Of a stretch of DNA of 64,000 nt, positions 31,688 to 42,663 are shown piece after piece. Made by a program: the position numbers and the translations under genes. Numbering within the stretch: the stretch's first letter is position 1; every line of letters starts with the position of its first letter. The notes under the pieces are model-generated. The model was not told where the DNA came from. It ran no database searches and saw only the letters and a list, made by a program, of their open reading frames with translations. Origin of the DNA: Achatina immaculata (taxonomy: Eukaryota > Mollusca > Gastropoda > Stylommatophora > Achatinidae). Location: NCBI GenBank assembly GCA_009760885.1, contig CM019713.1:21522427-21586426 (forward strand). The letters run 5' to 3'.

Positions 31688-31850
31688 TTTTTCTGTGTTT
31701 GTGTTCTTTGTTTTTGCTTGTGTGTTCTTTGTTTTTGCTTGCGTGTTCTTTGTTTTTGCTTGTGTGTTCTTTTTTGTTTTTGCTTGTGTGTTCTTTGTTT
31801 TTGCTTGTGTGTCTTTTGTTTTTGCTTGTGTATTCTTTGTTGTTGTTTGT
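31688..31850. repeat. 21-bp minisatellite, 8 copies
   Basis: Unit GTTCTTTGTTTTTGCTTGTG plus T, with one 3-bp insertion. It gives Cys/Phe/Val-rich ORFs in all plus frames, which are artefacts. Confidence 0.94.
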
Positions 31851-32119
31851 CTTTTTTGTCCTTTGTTTTCGTGTTTTGCGTTTTAATGAGAGGAAAAAAG
31901 GTCATATCTGGGAGGGCGAGAAGACAATGTGGGGTGGTCAAGGTCAAGGTTAAACTAAGAAAAGAAATTCTGATAAAATAATACAGACAAAAATGAAGCT
32001 GAGGCAGATAATGAAAGGGAAGCACAGAAATAAACTATCAACGTCTTTTTCCTGACAAAATTCTTGGCCACAAACGAAAAAACAAACAAATAGTTATCAT
32101 TTTCAGGATGTGACTGAAA
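31851..32119. other. unique spacer
   Basis: No feature recognised. Confidence 0.5.
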
Positions 32120-32955
32120 AACATATAATACCAAATATTTCTGGATATCACATATTTCTAAGTATGTTTGACAAGATATCACATATTTCTAAGTATGTTT
32201 GACAAGATATCACATATTTCTAAATATGTTTGACAAGATATCACATATTTCTAAGTATGTTTGACAAGATATCACGTATTTCTAAGTATGTTTGACAAGA
32301 TATCACATATTTCTAAGTATGTTTGACAAGATATCACATATTTCTAAATATGTTTGACAAGATATCACATATTTCTAAGTATGTTTGACAAGATATCACA
32401 TATTTCTAAGTATGTTTGACAAGATATCACGTATTTCTAAGTATGTTTGACAAGATATCACATATTTCTAAGTATGTTTGACAAGATATCACATATTTCT
32501 AAGTATGTTTGACAAGATATCATATATTTCTATGTATGTTTGACAAGATATAACATATTTCTAAGTATATTTGACAAGATATCACATATTTCTAAGTATG
32601 TTTGACAAGATATCACATATTTCTATGCATTTTTGACAAGATATCACATACTTCTATGTATGTTTGACAAGATATCACATATTTCTAAGTATGTTTGACA
32701 AGATATCACATATTTCTAAGTATGTTTGACAAGATATCACATATTTCTAAGTATGTTTGACAAGATATCACATATTTCTAAGTATGTTTGACCAGATATC
32801 ACATATTTCTAAGTATGTTTGACAAGATATCACATATTTCTAAGTATGTTTGACCAGATATCACATATTTATAAGTATATTTGACAAGATATCACATATT
32901 TCTAAGTATGTTTGACAAGATATCACATATTTCTAAGTATGTTTGACATGATAGC
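32120..32955. repeat. 31-bp minisatellite, about 27 copies
   Basis: The unit contains ATATTTCTAAGTATGTTTGA and CAAGATATCAC; very homogeneous with scattered single changes. Confidence 0.97.
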
Positions 32956-32984
32956 ACGAAAATAATTTTTGGGTGTGCCTAAAG

Positions 32985-33275
32985 AGCGTGTAATACCAAT
33001 AGTTTAGGGGTATGTCTCACAAACATGTGATACCAAAAGTTTAGGGGTATGTCTCACAAACGTGTGATACCAATAGTTTAGGGGTATGTCTCACAAACGT
33101 GTGATACCAATAGTTTAGGGGTATGTCTCACAAACGTGTGATACCAAAAGTTTAGGGGTATGTCTCACAAACGTGTGATACCAAAAGTTTAGGGGTATGT
33201 CTCACAAACGTGTGATACCAATAGTTTAGGGGTATGTCTCACAAACGTGTGATACCAATAGTTTAGGGATATGTC
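32985..33275. repeat. 37-bp minisatellite, 8 copies
   Basis: The unit contains AGTTTAGGGGTATGTCTCAC and AAACGTGTGATACC; it runs directly into the hairpin at 33276. Confidence 0.95.
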
Positions 33276-33344
33276 TTATCTTAATAAGGCCTCCTCCAGG
33301 CATTCCTTTGTTTCTTACTTCTGGAGGAGGCCATATTAAGATAA
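33275..33344. repeat. 24-bp-stem inverted repeat (hairpin)
   Basis: TTATCTTAATAAGGCCTCCT continuing CCAG, then a ~20-nt loop, then CTGGAGGAGGCCATATTAAG continuing ATAA. The arms pair over 24 bp with one mismatch. It is followed 50 bp later by a CCTCGAAAAAGGC...GCCGAAATATCGG motif. It may be the end of a mobile element. Confidence 0.85.
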
Positions 33345-33827
33345 TTTCTTCGTTTAATTATGTATTTTTGTGCCTCGTTTGTGTATGTAATCCTCGAAAA
33401 AGGCTCACGCCGAAATATCGGACGTTGTATGTTTTTCAGTTATACAATCTCATACTTTCTATTCGTTTGTTCTTATTTTACTCACTCCCTCTGCCATTTT
33501 GTAAAGCTATACCATAAACCTTTATCTACCTTTATCATGCAAGGTGAAGTATACTCGTTTTCTAACTAATTTTTAGTACCTAACTAGTATAGATTTCAAC
33601 AAAGTTAAATTCTAGGACTCTAAATATACAGATACACAGACAATATAACAGTTTAAAGACCACTGACACTCGAATTTTATGGAATCAAATAAACTACATA
33701 TTTATTGTGAAAAGAATGGGCGGTGATCAGTGAGGATGAAGAAAATTTATTGAAATAAATGAACAAACCACTCCTAACCTTGACGAGAGCTTGTTTGCCA
33801 TATAAGGAAGGAGTGAGTTACACTACA
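33345..33827. other. unique segment with a GCCGAAATATCGG motif
   Basis: At 33390-33425 the words CCTCGAAAAAGGCTCACGCC and GAAATATCGGACG resemble the CCGAAA-ending stem motif often seen beside Penelope-like and other retroelement ends. The ORFs here (33308-33517 and 33360-33569) have no recognised domain. Confidence 0.35.
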
Positions 33828-33978
33828 CTCACACTCAGACCAAGTGCCAGACATACAACACTACACTCACATATCAGACCAAGTGCCAGACATACAACAC
33901 TACACTCACATATCAGACCAACTGCCAGACATACAACACTACACTCACACTCAGACCAACTGCCAGACATACAGCATG
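33828..33978. repeat. 39-bp minisatellite, 4 copies
   Basis: The unit contains CAGACCAAGTGCCAGACATA and CAACACTACACTCACATAT. Confidence 0.93.
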
Positions 33979-35100
33979 AATGGACATAAGTGCCAACTTA
34001 CATTCTCACAAGAAGCCTTTCCGTGGATCCGTAAGAAAATAACACAAGTATCGGACCTTATAAGTCCTAGAATGCTTCAAAAGAACTATTGTTACATTCT
34101 TCAGTTACAAGTAAACATACCTGGATCCATGGAAAGAAAACGCAACTCACATTCCATCACAGATTACTACACAGTTTCCTAGAACACTTTCTAACCCATA
34201 ATGATATCAAATCTCTCAACTATAAAAAAATCTCACTCAATATAATCACACAACCCAATCACTATCCTAATCCCACATTCTAATCTCCGTATAAACATTA
34301 ATCATCTTACTTAAAGGTCCAGCGCTTAAATATCATCAATTTCTACTTTCCTATTTTCATGAACATTCCTCCACGAAAAAGTCTAAACTTCACGAAAATC
34401 GCCTGTTAAAGACTATGGACTAGTCTCTTTAAAAAACCTAATTTTAGCTAGCCATAAAAACAAGTCTAGAGAAAGTTCAATCAAAATCTCGGGATTTCAA
34501 CGTCCAGAAATGACCTTTCGGTGAAAAACTAACTGGAGATTCTAAATTTGACTTTTAATAGAAACATGTCACGATAAAGTTCTCTACTTCCCGAGATTTT
34601 CCAAGGTCTTAACTAAGCTTGAGTAGAAAAAAAAAACATGCCAAGGTAAAGTTCATCAAACATGATCATAAATATCGGGATTTTTAAAGTGTCAAGATAG
34701 ACCTTTCCTTTACACCAACAGTCTACGTCATAATTAAATAAGGGCTTTAATCAGTTAGTCAAAATACCAGATTTGCCATGAATTATATCCCTTAGATAGA
34801 ATAAAGAACAGAATTAAAGAATTCTGTTACAGAAGAACAGGCTCAGCTGGACTGGTTTCAGCGCTATGGCTGATAATAATAGAAACCTTCATCTCAGTTC
34901 CAGGAACCCCTTACCCAACCCCATACACACACACGCACACATTATCTGTTCTTTTATACCAACTTCACTTAAGTAAAAAAAGCTTGTTAGTTAATCACTT
35001 ACAATTAGTTAACTACTTACAATTAGTTTGTCAATTACAATTAGTCTATCACTTACAATTCATATTTATTTAAACTTGTAAGATTTTTTATTTCTTACAT
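33979..35100. other. unique AT-rich segment
   Basis: No gene recognised. ATCTCGGGATTT (34490) and ATATCGGGATTT (34673) are direct words, with an inverted CCCGAGATTTTCC near 34592, which may be an old element. Short TTACAATTAGTT units occur at 34998-35060. Confidence 0.45.
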
Positions 35101-35104
35101 GTGG

Positions 35105-35570
35105 AAATGATACTCTAGGTATTAAAGATACTGAGTAAAATGATACTTTGGGTATTACAGATACTGAGTAAAATGATACTCTGGGAATTACAGATACTGA
35201 GTAAAATGATACTCTGGTTATTACAGATACTGAGTAAAATGATATTCTGGAAATTACAGATACTGGGTAAAATGATACTCTGGGTATTACAGATACTGGG
35301 TATAACGATACTCTGGGTATTAAAGATACTGAGTAAAATGATACTCTGGGTATTACAGATATTGGGTACAACTATACTCTGGGTTTTACACATACTGGGT
35401 ACAACTATACTCTGGGTATTAAAGATACTGGGTAAAATGATACTCTTGGTATTACAGATACTGAGTAAAATGATACTCTGGGTATTACAGATACTGGGTA
35501 CAACGATAATCTAGGTATTACAGATACTGAGTAAAATGATACTCTAGGTATTACAGATACTGGGTAAAAG
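35105..35570. repeat. 33-bp minisatellite, 14 copies
   Basis: The unit contains ACTCTGGGTATTACAGATAC and TGAGTAAAATGAT. Confidence 0.95.
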
Positions 35571-36394
35571 CCACCAAATTGCTGAGATGTCCCGTTGTTG
35601 TAAAGCCTCCAGCACAGAATACCGTTACATTACATTACATGTAGAGGTAACAAAAGTAATAGTATTATTACTTTCTTAGGCCGAGGATACAAAGAGCAAG
35701 CCCTGTCTGGTGTATCAAGTTCTGTTCAGACGTCGCTTGAGGGTTGATACACTTTCTAGTCACATGGAGAGATCTTCTGAGAAATGAGACATCTTAGTGG
35801 GCCTAAAATTGATGGGGGCCTTTCAAAAAAAAAATTCGAAGAGCGCAGAATCGTGAGCTTGTGGAAGGCTGTGTTGAGTGATGTTGTCTGTTTTTACAGT
35901 CAGCCAATATTTATACAACTTACGGAAGATTCTGTGACGTAAAGAAATGATTGCTTGTGTGTGATAAACACATACGTTATCTTTCATACGGAGACAGCAT
36001 TTCAGCAGATATGCTCTCACGTGATCTTAGAGTGAGCTCTTTCTTGTAATCCTCCACGCACCCAATCATTACTTTTCCTTATCTTAGATTGTATATTCTG
36101 AATGCGTTGCTACAATCTGTGAAAGATGAGGACACTTTTTCCTGCTTGCGTTCACGGCAACAATTCATCGTCCTGAGTTACCTGAGATCCTGACGTGAGC
36201 AGGCTGAAGCTATGTGCTCACATTTATGATTGTTCGTGTCAAAGAAGCACTAATCAGAGCAACTGAAATACTGCTCTTTGTGCTACAAGTGAGCTCTCTA
36301 AGTAGAGCAGTCTCTCTACGTAGAGTAGTGTTTGCTCTCAGTTGTGTATGTGAACGTGCATGTGTGTGTGAATCTGTTTCATGTTATTCAGACA
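35571..36394. other. unique segment, no gene recognised
   Basis: It contains a TTACATTACATTACATG short repeat at 35625. A GTCTGTTTTTACAG acceptor-like site near 35899 opens only a 16-codon frame, so no exon is called. Confidence 0.4.
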
Positions 36395-36675
36395 CTTAAG
36401 AGATGTGATATTACTGGTCGTCTTAAGAGATGTGATATTACTGGTCGTCTTAAGAGATGTGATATTACTGGTCGTCTTAAGAGATGTGATATTACTTGTC
36501 GTCTTAAGAGATGTGATATTACTTGTCGTCTTAAGAGATATGATATTACTTGTCGTTTTAAGAGCTGTCATTTTACTGGTCATATTAAGAGATGTCTTAT
36601 TACTTAAGAGATGTCATGTTACTGGTCGTCTTAAGAGATGTCATATTACTGGTCGTCTTAAGAGATGTCATATTT
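36395..36675. repeat. 27-bp minisatellite, 10 copies, ending at a stop codon
   Basis: The unit contains CTTAAGAGATGTGATATTAC and TGGTCGT. The last unit overlaps the stop codon and following bases of the candidate minus-strand exon at 36668. Confidence 0.95.
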
Positions 36676-36930
36676 CGTATGACAGGTCGTATTTTCCCTG
36701 ATCTATCCCGTGATATTCAGGCACATAAGAGAAGCTCGGACGACACTCCTGGGCATCTCCGCGGACAGAGATGGATGTGGATGTTATTAATCCAGAACAC
36801 TTTTCATGTCTCAGGTAGCAGAGATGCCAAGTGTCCGTTCTACAGTTAGGCTGACTACAGAGCTTCCGGTCAGTATCGAACCACCTACCATCAGCCATTA
36901 CAATGCTGTGCTTCAACACCTCAGCATCGG
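36668..36930 (-). CDS. candidate terminal exon of a cysteine-containing protein, not recognised
   Basis: On the minus strand, a GTTCTTTGTAG|CCGATG acceptor opens 86 codons after two split-codon bases, ending at TGA (36670-36668). The peptide reads DAEVLKHSIVMADGRWFDTD, then RKLCSQPNCRTDTWHLCYLR, HEKCSGL and further to an ECRPSFSYVPEYHG region. Five cysteines, aromatic and charged residues, and even composition suggest a folded, perhaps secreted or extracellular domain. I cannot name the family. The open frame continues past the acceptor, so an exon start further upstream is possible. Upstream exons would lie at higher coordinates and were not found. Confidence 0.5.
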
Positions 36931-37354
36931 CTACAAAGAACATTTCCATGGAGATTGAAGAAAGAAAAAAAATAGTACTTTCATTATAAGGGACAACATT
37001 TTTAAGCATCATAACTGGATGATGAGGAAAGGAAACGTGCAGATTTACTGAAAGAAGCCAGCAGATATTGTCTGGCAAAATGAGCAACAGTTGTCCAGCA
37101 AAAACAGCTTAAATCTGTTCGGCAACCTGTGTTTGTATTCCAGCAAGAAACAAAACTTCCTCAAGTTGAAATATTATTGCTTATTGCCTTTTTCACGTCT
37201 TTCACATCCTCAGATAACTTGGCTTTCTGCTGGCTTTTACTTTCTTTTTATCTTTTCAAATATTTTCCAAGCAAGGGCATTTATACTGACATCAGCGAGT
37301 TATCGAACGTGACTCCTCTCAATACTACTGTAGTCGTACCTGACGCCGAATTTC

Positions 37355-37482
37355 ACACTTGTATCAAAACTTTATTTTACGGAATTAATGTTTCAATCTT
37401 GTATCAAAACTTTATTTTACGGAATTAATGTTTCAATCTTGTATCAAAAGTTTATTTTACGGAATTAATGTTTCAATCTTGG
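37355..37482. repeat. 40-bp tandem repeat, 3 copies
   Basis: TCTTGTATCAAAACTTTATT plus TTACGGAATTAATGTTTCAA, three times. It lies just outside the 3' end of the Tc1 transposase. Confidence 0.92.
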
Positions 37483-37499
37483 CGTGAGGAAACGTTAAG

Positions 37500-38600
37500 A
37501 CTTTAGCAATGAAATGATGTTCATTAAATTTGTTTTGGACTTTTATTCTTTGTGACTGAGGCCTCCGTTTCAGTAAGGTGTATGACTTCCTCTGGCCTGT
37601 ATCAGAGAACGACATCTCCTTGGCATGGATCCGATTAGCCGTTTGATCTGTTGTTGTGGGATGGCTGCCCACTCTTCCCAAAGTGCAAGAAACAACTGTC
37701 GGAGATTGGTTGGCGCCATGTCTCGCTGGCAGACTTGTCTGTTGAGTTCATCCGATAAGTGTTCTATTGGGTTCATGCCGATAACATGGATGGCCACGGA
37801 ATGATTTGGACGTCAGCGAGGACTTGGGTGGTGAGTTGTGCTACATGAGGTCGAGCGTTATCCTGTTGAAAAATCGACCCTGTTGCTGCAGCCAGAAGTG
37901 GAAGGACGCGAGGACGAAGTTTTTCAGCGACGTATTGTTGGGCATTCAGGCTTCCTTCAATTTACGCCATGTCACTTCTTCCCATGAAGCTGATCGTCCC
38001 CCACACCAGTACACCTCCACCACCATGTGGAGGAGCCTCATCTACACAGTTCTGGGCTCATGGACATTTCTCCATCTATCGCGTCGCTGGAGCAGAAAGA
38101 ATGATTCATCACTAAACCAAACCCTTCTCCAATCATTCGAAACGGTCCATTGACGATGCTGGTTCGCCCACTGCAGTCGGTTCTGGCGATGCCGGTCCGT
38201 AAGAACAGGACCTCTGCAGGGTCTTCTAGCCCAAAGACTAGCGTCGTGCAGCAGGTTCCTGACCGTTTGATCTGAAATTCGACGAGCTGCTGTCACTGAC
38301 TAGACTGTTGAGGACGCAGATGCAAATCGATTCCTGAAGTGAAGTAGCCGTATGAAGCTGTCTTCAGCAGGAGTTGTGACTATGTGTCTTCCACTGCGCG
38401 GCCGGTCTACAACTGAGCCAGTTTCTTGAAATCGTCTCCAAAGGCGACTAATGGTGCTTCTAAGCACATTAAATTATCTGGCCACTACACTTTGAGACTG
38501 TCCAGTCTGTAAACGTCCAATAATAATGAGTCATTGTTCTGTAGTGAGATGAGCCATACTTGCGCATTGAATTTTCAAATGAATTGATTCGAGGAGCGTC
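37500..38600 (-). mobile_element. Tc1-type DNA transposon relic
   Basis: The body of a Tc1 element on the minus strand, recognised from its transposase (37570-38557). I could not find convincing terminal inverted repeats by eye, so the element ends are approximate. Confidence 0.8.
37570..38557 (-). pseudogene. Tc1 transposase (DD34E-type) pseudogene
   Basis: ATG at 38557 begins MAHLTTEQ, then a TGA, IIIGRLQTGQSQSVVAR, a TAA, and the second helix-turn-helix with STISRLWRRFQETGSVVDRP (GRPR-like hook). A TAG follows in the linker. The next block is ISDQTVRNLLHDASLWARRP, then the catalytic domain with FSDES (first Asp). After frameshifts, GSIFQQDNARPH (second Asp) and MNPIEHLSDELNR (Glu) are readable, ending ARGSHTPY at TGA 37570. 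All three catalytic acidic residues survive, but three stops and at least one frameshift make it non-functional. Its role was cut-and-paste transposition into TA. Confidence 0.9.
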
Positions 38601-38880
38601 AATCTTTTATAGGCATTCAATAACATGGTCAGTGAGTTTTATGTTCAGTAGGTTTCGCGGGATTTTCGTGAACCTGTCATGAGATATTGTCAAAAATGCT
38701 GTTTTGACTAGTGTCGCTTTTCTGTGCTCATGAATCATCTGCTGAGTACAATTCAAGTCAGCACAAGTTGATGTCCAAGTGAACGTTTCAGGCAATTTGC
38801 CCTTGTCTGATCAGCAAACGTCAGTTTCAATCGCAACATCGTATTTGTTGCGTTTCTTTTTTTTTTTTTTTTAACAGTAT
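38601..38880. other. spacer ending in a T run
   Basis: No gene recognised. A run of about 17 T at 38857-38873 precedes the RTE-C fragment. Confidence 0.5.
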
Positions 38881-38883
38881 ATA

Positions 38884-39483
38884 TTTAAAGCAAGTGAAGA
38901 TGAAATAACAACCGAAATGCTAAAAGCTATCAACAGTGACAACATGAGACAACTACAGAGAATGTTTAACAAGATTTGGAAAGAAGAAAAGGTCCCTTCT
39001 AATTGGAAGAAAGGAATCATTGTTGAAATACCAAAAAAGGGCAACCTTAGTGACTGTAACAACTGGAAAGGAGTAACCTTAATATCAGTTGTGTCAAAAG
39101 TATTTTGCAAGGTCATTTTGAATAGACTCAAAGATATAGTGGATACAGCAATGAGAGAAGAACAAGCAGGATTTCGAAAAGGGAGAAGATGTCTCGACCA
39201 GATCTTTACTCTAAGAATAATACTTGAAGAACATATTGAAAAGCAGAAACCATTAATACTGAACTTCATAGATTTTAAAAAGGCATTTGATAGCATACAC
39301 AGAGATTCATCATGGAGAATTTTATGTCTATATGAAATACCATCTAAAATTGTCAACATCATTAAAGACTTCTACAATGGATATGTTTGTGCAGTCAAGA
39401 CAGAAGAAGGGATGAGTGAATGGTTCCAGATTGAAACAGGCGTGAAACAAGGATGTGTACTGTCTCCTTTACTTTTTGGGATT
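38884..39483 (+). mobile_element. RTE-like LINE fragment C, RT fingers and palm without YADD
   Basis: An open frame with DEITTEMLKAI, VPSNWKKGIIVEIPKKGN, CNNWKGVTLISVVSKVFCKV, EEQAGFRKGRRCLDQIFTLR, motif A (NFIDFKKAFDSIHRD), PSKIVNIIKDFYNGYVCAVK and motif B (TGVKQGCVLSPLLFG). It stops abruptly before motif C, where an antisense RTE-A piece is fused. The reading frame is clean up to the junction. The endonuclease-RT class is clear; the exact clade is left open. Confidence 0.85.
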
Positions 39484-39484
39484 A

Positions 39485-39760
39485 CAATATTATGATTTCA
39501 TCTTCAAGTATTGGCGGTCCATCATAGTTTTCAGTATCTGGTGTTAATTCTGGTCTTTCTCCTCCATATAGCTCACCGATATACTCTGTCCACCTGCCCA
39601 CAATGTCTTCTTTTCCCATTAACATTTTACCTTCTTTCGATTTCAAGCATCCTGTGGTATATTTTGATTTCCTGCCTGTGAGTTCACTAATTCGTTTGTG
39701 CATGTTTTTGCTGTCTTTATTATGGGAGTCCTCTATCTGTCTGCACTGTTCGTTAATTAG
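39485..39760 (-). mobile_element. RTE-A fragment, antisense, fused to fragment C
   Basis: Minus-strand translation ([80 protein letters not shown]) matches the pre-RT region of the 57-kb RTE-A copy with a few substitutions. The join to fragment C is direct, with no tail or target duplication, so it is a rearrangement rather than an insertion. Confidence 0.87.
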
Positions 39761-39885
39761 CACAAACAAGATTTATCGGATGCGCATTAACTCAGAAAGT
39801 ACATACTGTGTATGTGTTAATTAGCACAATAAGATTTATCCGATGTGCATTAATTAACTCAGAAAAAACGTATTATTGTGTATGC
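39757..39885. repeat. about 62-bp tandem repeat, 2 copies
   Basis: GTTAATTAGCACAAACAAGA and the same word with small changes at 39815, each followed by GATTTATC-GATG-GCATTAA. It recurs in the second 1.9-kb unit. Confidence 0.85.
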
Positions 39886-40169
39886 GTTGAAAGTACCAGC
39901 TTCTGTTACATGCAAGGGCAGTGTGTATTCTTTAACAAGAAGGCAAGAAAATCCTAAATTCTACAGCATACAGGCTGTCTCTCGGCTGCTGTATAGTTGA
40001 CTAGGAAACACTTTGAGCTTCCTTTTATTTACTGTAACACCTTCTCATTTCAACGCCATCTTGGTCCCTGGCTTTCTGGCCAGGTTTTTCTATGGCAAGA
40101 GACAAGGAAGTTCCCACGGACAAAAAACTTCACGTGACCTAGTCCCACGGTTCTGCATGCACTTTCATG

Positions 40170-40665
40170 TATGAGGTACTAGTCTCAGATCTTGATCTTA
40201 GCTCGCATACCTGTGGCTTAAAGTTATCACATGATGTACTAGTCTCAGATCTTTGATCTTAGCTTGCATACCTGTGGCTTAAAGTTATCACATGATGTAC
40301 TAGTCTCAGATCTTTGATCTTAGCTTGCCTGCCTGTGGCTTAAAGTTATCAAATGATGTACTAGTCTCAGATCTTTGATCTTAGCTTGCCTGCCTGTGGC
40401 TTAAAGTTATCACATGATGTACTAGTCTCAGATCTTTGATCTTAGCTTGCCTGCCTGTGGCTTAAAGTTATCACATGATGTACTAGTCTCAGATCTTTGA
40501 TCTTAGCTTGCCTGCCTGTGGCTTAAAGTTATCACATGATGTACTAGTCTCATATCTTTGATCTTAGCATGCATACCTGTGGCTTAAAGTTATCACATGA
40601 TGTACTAGTCTCATATCTTTGATCTTAGCTTGCATACCTGTGGCTTAAAGTTATCACATGAGGCT
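40170..40665. repeat. 61-bp minisatellite, 8 copies
   Basis: The unit contains ATGATGTACTAGTCTCAGAT, CTTTGATCTTAGCTTGC and CTGTGGCTTAAAGTTATCAC. The same variants occur in the same order in the second 1.9-kb copy (42,073-42,568), which proves that the whole block was duplicated. Confidence 0.95.
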
Positions 40666-40989
40666 TTTCCGTGTGTGACACTCATTCAATCTAAAAATAG
40701 ACTTAAAATTCAATGTTCCTCTGTTATGTGGATGAAATGAGTTCCCTTTTCCTGTTGTAGTCGATGTACAATAAAAATGCCACCATTGATCTATGCATGT
40801 ATAATAAAACTGCTACAACTGATCTATGCGTGTATAATAAAACTGCCAACATTGATCTATGCGTGTATAATGAAACTGCCACCATTGATCTATGCATGTA
40901 TAATAAAACTGCTGCAATTGATCTATACATGTATAATAAAACTGCCACCTTAGTGACTGTAACAACTGGAAAGGAGTAACCTTAATATC

Positions 40990-41398
40990 AGTTGTGTCAA
41001 AAGTATTTTGCAAGGTCATTTTGAATAGACTCAAAGATATAGTGGATACAGCAATGAGAGAAGAACAAGCAGGATTTCGAAAAGGGAGAAGATGTCTCGA
41101 CCAGATCTTTACTCTAAGAATAATACTTGAAGAACATATTGAAAAGCAGAAACCATTAATACTGAACTTCATAGATTTTAAAAAGGCATTTGATAGCATA
41201 CACAGAGATTCATCATGGAGAATTTTATGTCTATATGAAATACCATCTAAAATTGTCAACATCATTAAAGACTTCTACAATGGATATGTTTGTGCAGTCA
41301 AGACAGAAGAAGGGATGAGTGAATGGTTCCAGATTGAAACAGGCGTGAAACAAGGATGTGTACTGTCTCCTTTACTTTTTGGGATTACAATATTATGA
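40990..41398 (+). pseudogene. second copy of RTE-like fragment C
   Basis: The duplicated part of fragment C from the SVVSKVFCKV block to GVKQGCVLSPLLFG. Protein and DNA are identical to copy 1 by eye. It is now preceded directly by satellite units (ACTGCC|ACCTTAGTG). Confidence 0.9.
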
Positions 41399-42072
41399 TT
41401 TCATCTTCAAGTATTGGCGGTCCATCATAGTTTTCAGTATCTGGTGTTAATTCTGGTCTTTCTCCTCCATATAGCTCACCGATATACTCTGTCCACCTGC
41501 CCACAATGTCTTCTTTTCCCATTAACATTTTACCTTCTTTCGATTTCAAGCATCCTGTGGTATATTTGATTTCCTGCCTGTGAGTTCACTAATTCGTTTG
41601 TGCATGTTTTTGCTGTCTTTATTATGGGAGTCCTCTATCTGTCTGCACTGTTCGTTAATTAGCACAAACAAGATTTATCGGATGCGCATTAACTCAGAAA
41701 GTACATACTGTGTATGTGTTAATTAGCACAATAAGATTTATCCGATGTGCATTAATTAACTCAGAAAAAACGTATTATTGTGTATGCGTTGAAAGTACCA
41801 GCTTCTGTTACATGCAAGGGCAGTGTGTATTCTTTAACAAGAAGGCAAGAAAATCCTAAATTCTACAGCATACAGGCTGTCTCTCGGCTGCTGTATAGTT
41901 GACTAGGAAACACTTTGAGCTTCCTTTTATTTACTGTAACACCTTCTCATTTCAACGCCATCTTGGTCCCTGGCTTTCTGGCCAGGTTTTTCTATGGCAA
42001 GAGACAAGGAAGTTCCCACGGACAAAAAACTTCACGTGACCTAGTCCCACGGTTCTGCATGCACTTTCATGT

Positions 42073-42568
42073 ATGAGGTACTAGTCTCAGATCTTTGATC
42101 TTAGCTCGCATACCTGTGGCTTAAAGTTATCACATGATGTACTAGTCTCAGATCTTTGATCTTAGCTTGCATACCTGTGGCTTAAAGTTATCACATGATG
42201 TACTAGTCTCAGATCTTTGATCTTAGCTTGCCTGCCTGTGGCTTAAAGTTATCAAATGATGTACTAGTCTCAGATCTTTGATCTTAGCTTGCCTGCCTGT
42301 GGCTTAAAGTTATCACATGATGTACTAGTCTCAGATCTTTGATCTTAGCTTGCCTGCCTGTGGCTTAAAGTTATCACATGATGTACTAGTCTCAGATCTT
42401 TGATCTTAGCTTGCCTGCCTGTGGCTTAAAGTTATCACATGATGTACTAGTCTCATATCTTTGATCTTAGCATGCATACCTGTGGCTTAAAGTTATCACA
42501 TGATGTACTAGTCTCATATCTTTGATCTTAGCTTGCATACCTGTGGCTTAAAGTTATCACATGAGGCT
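42073..42568. repeat. 61-bp minisatellite, second copy of the array
   Basis: Same unit and same internal order of variants as 40,170-40,665. Confidence 0.95.
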
Positions 42569-42663
42569 TTTCCGTGTGTGACACTCATTCAATCTAAAAA
42601 TAGACTTAAAATTCAATGTTCCTCTGTTATGTGGATGAAATGAGTTCCCTTTTCCTGTTGTAG

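Larger units (their letters stand above)
39044..40946. repeat. 1,903-bp tandem duplication, copy 1
   Basis: From ACCTTAGTGACTGTAAC at 39044 to the ACCTTAGTG at 40947. The unit contains the end of LINE fragment C, antisense RTE-A, the 62-bp repeats, about 380 bp of unique sequence, the 61-bp minisatellite, and five or six units of the ~33-bp satellite. Confidence 0.93.

Noticed and set aside
30997..31953. Cys/Phe-rich plus-strand ORFs as a membrane protein
   Set aside because: They are translations of the 43-bp and 21-bp minisatellites.
32985..33275. telomere-like repeats because of TTTAGGGG words
   Set aside because: The word occurs once per 37-bp unit rather than in tandem.
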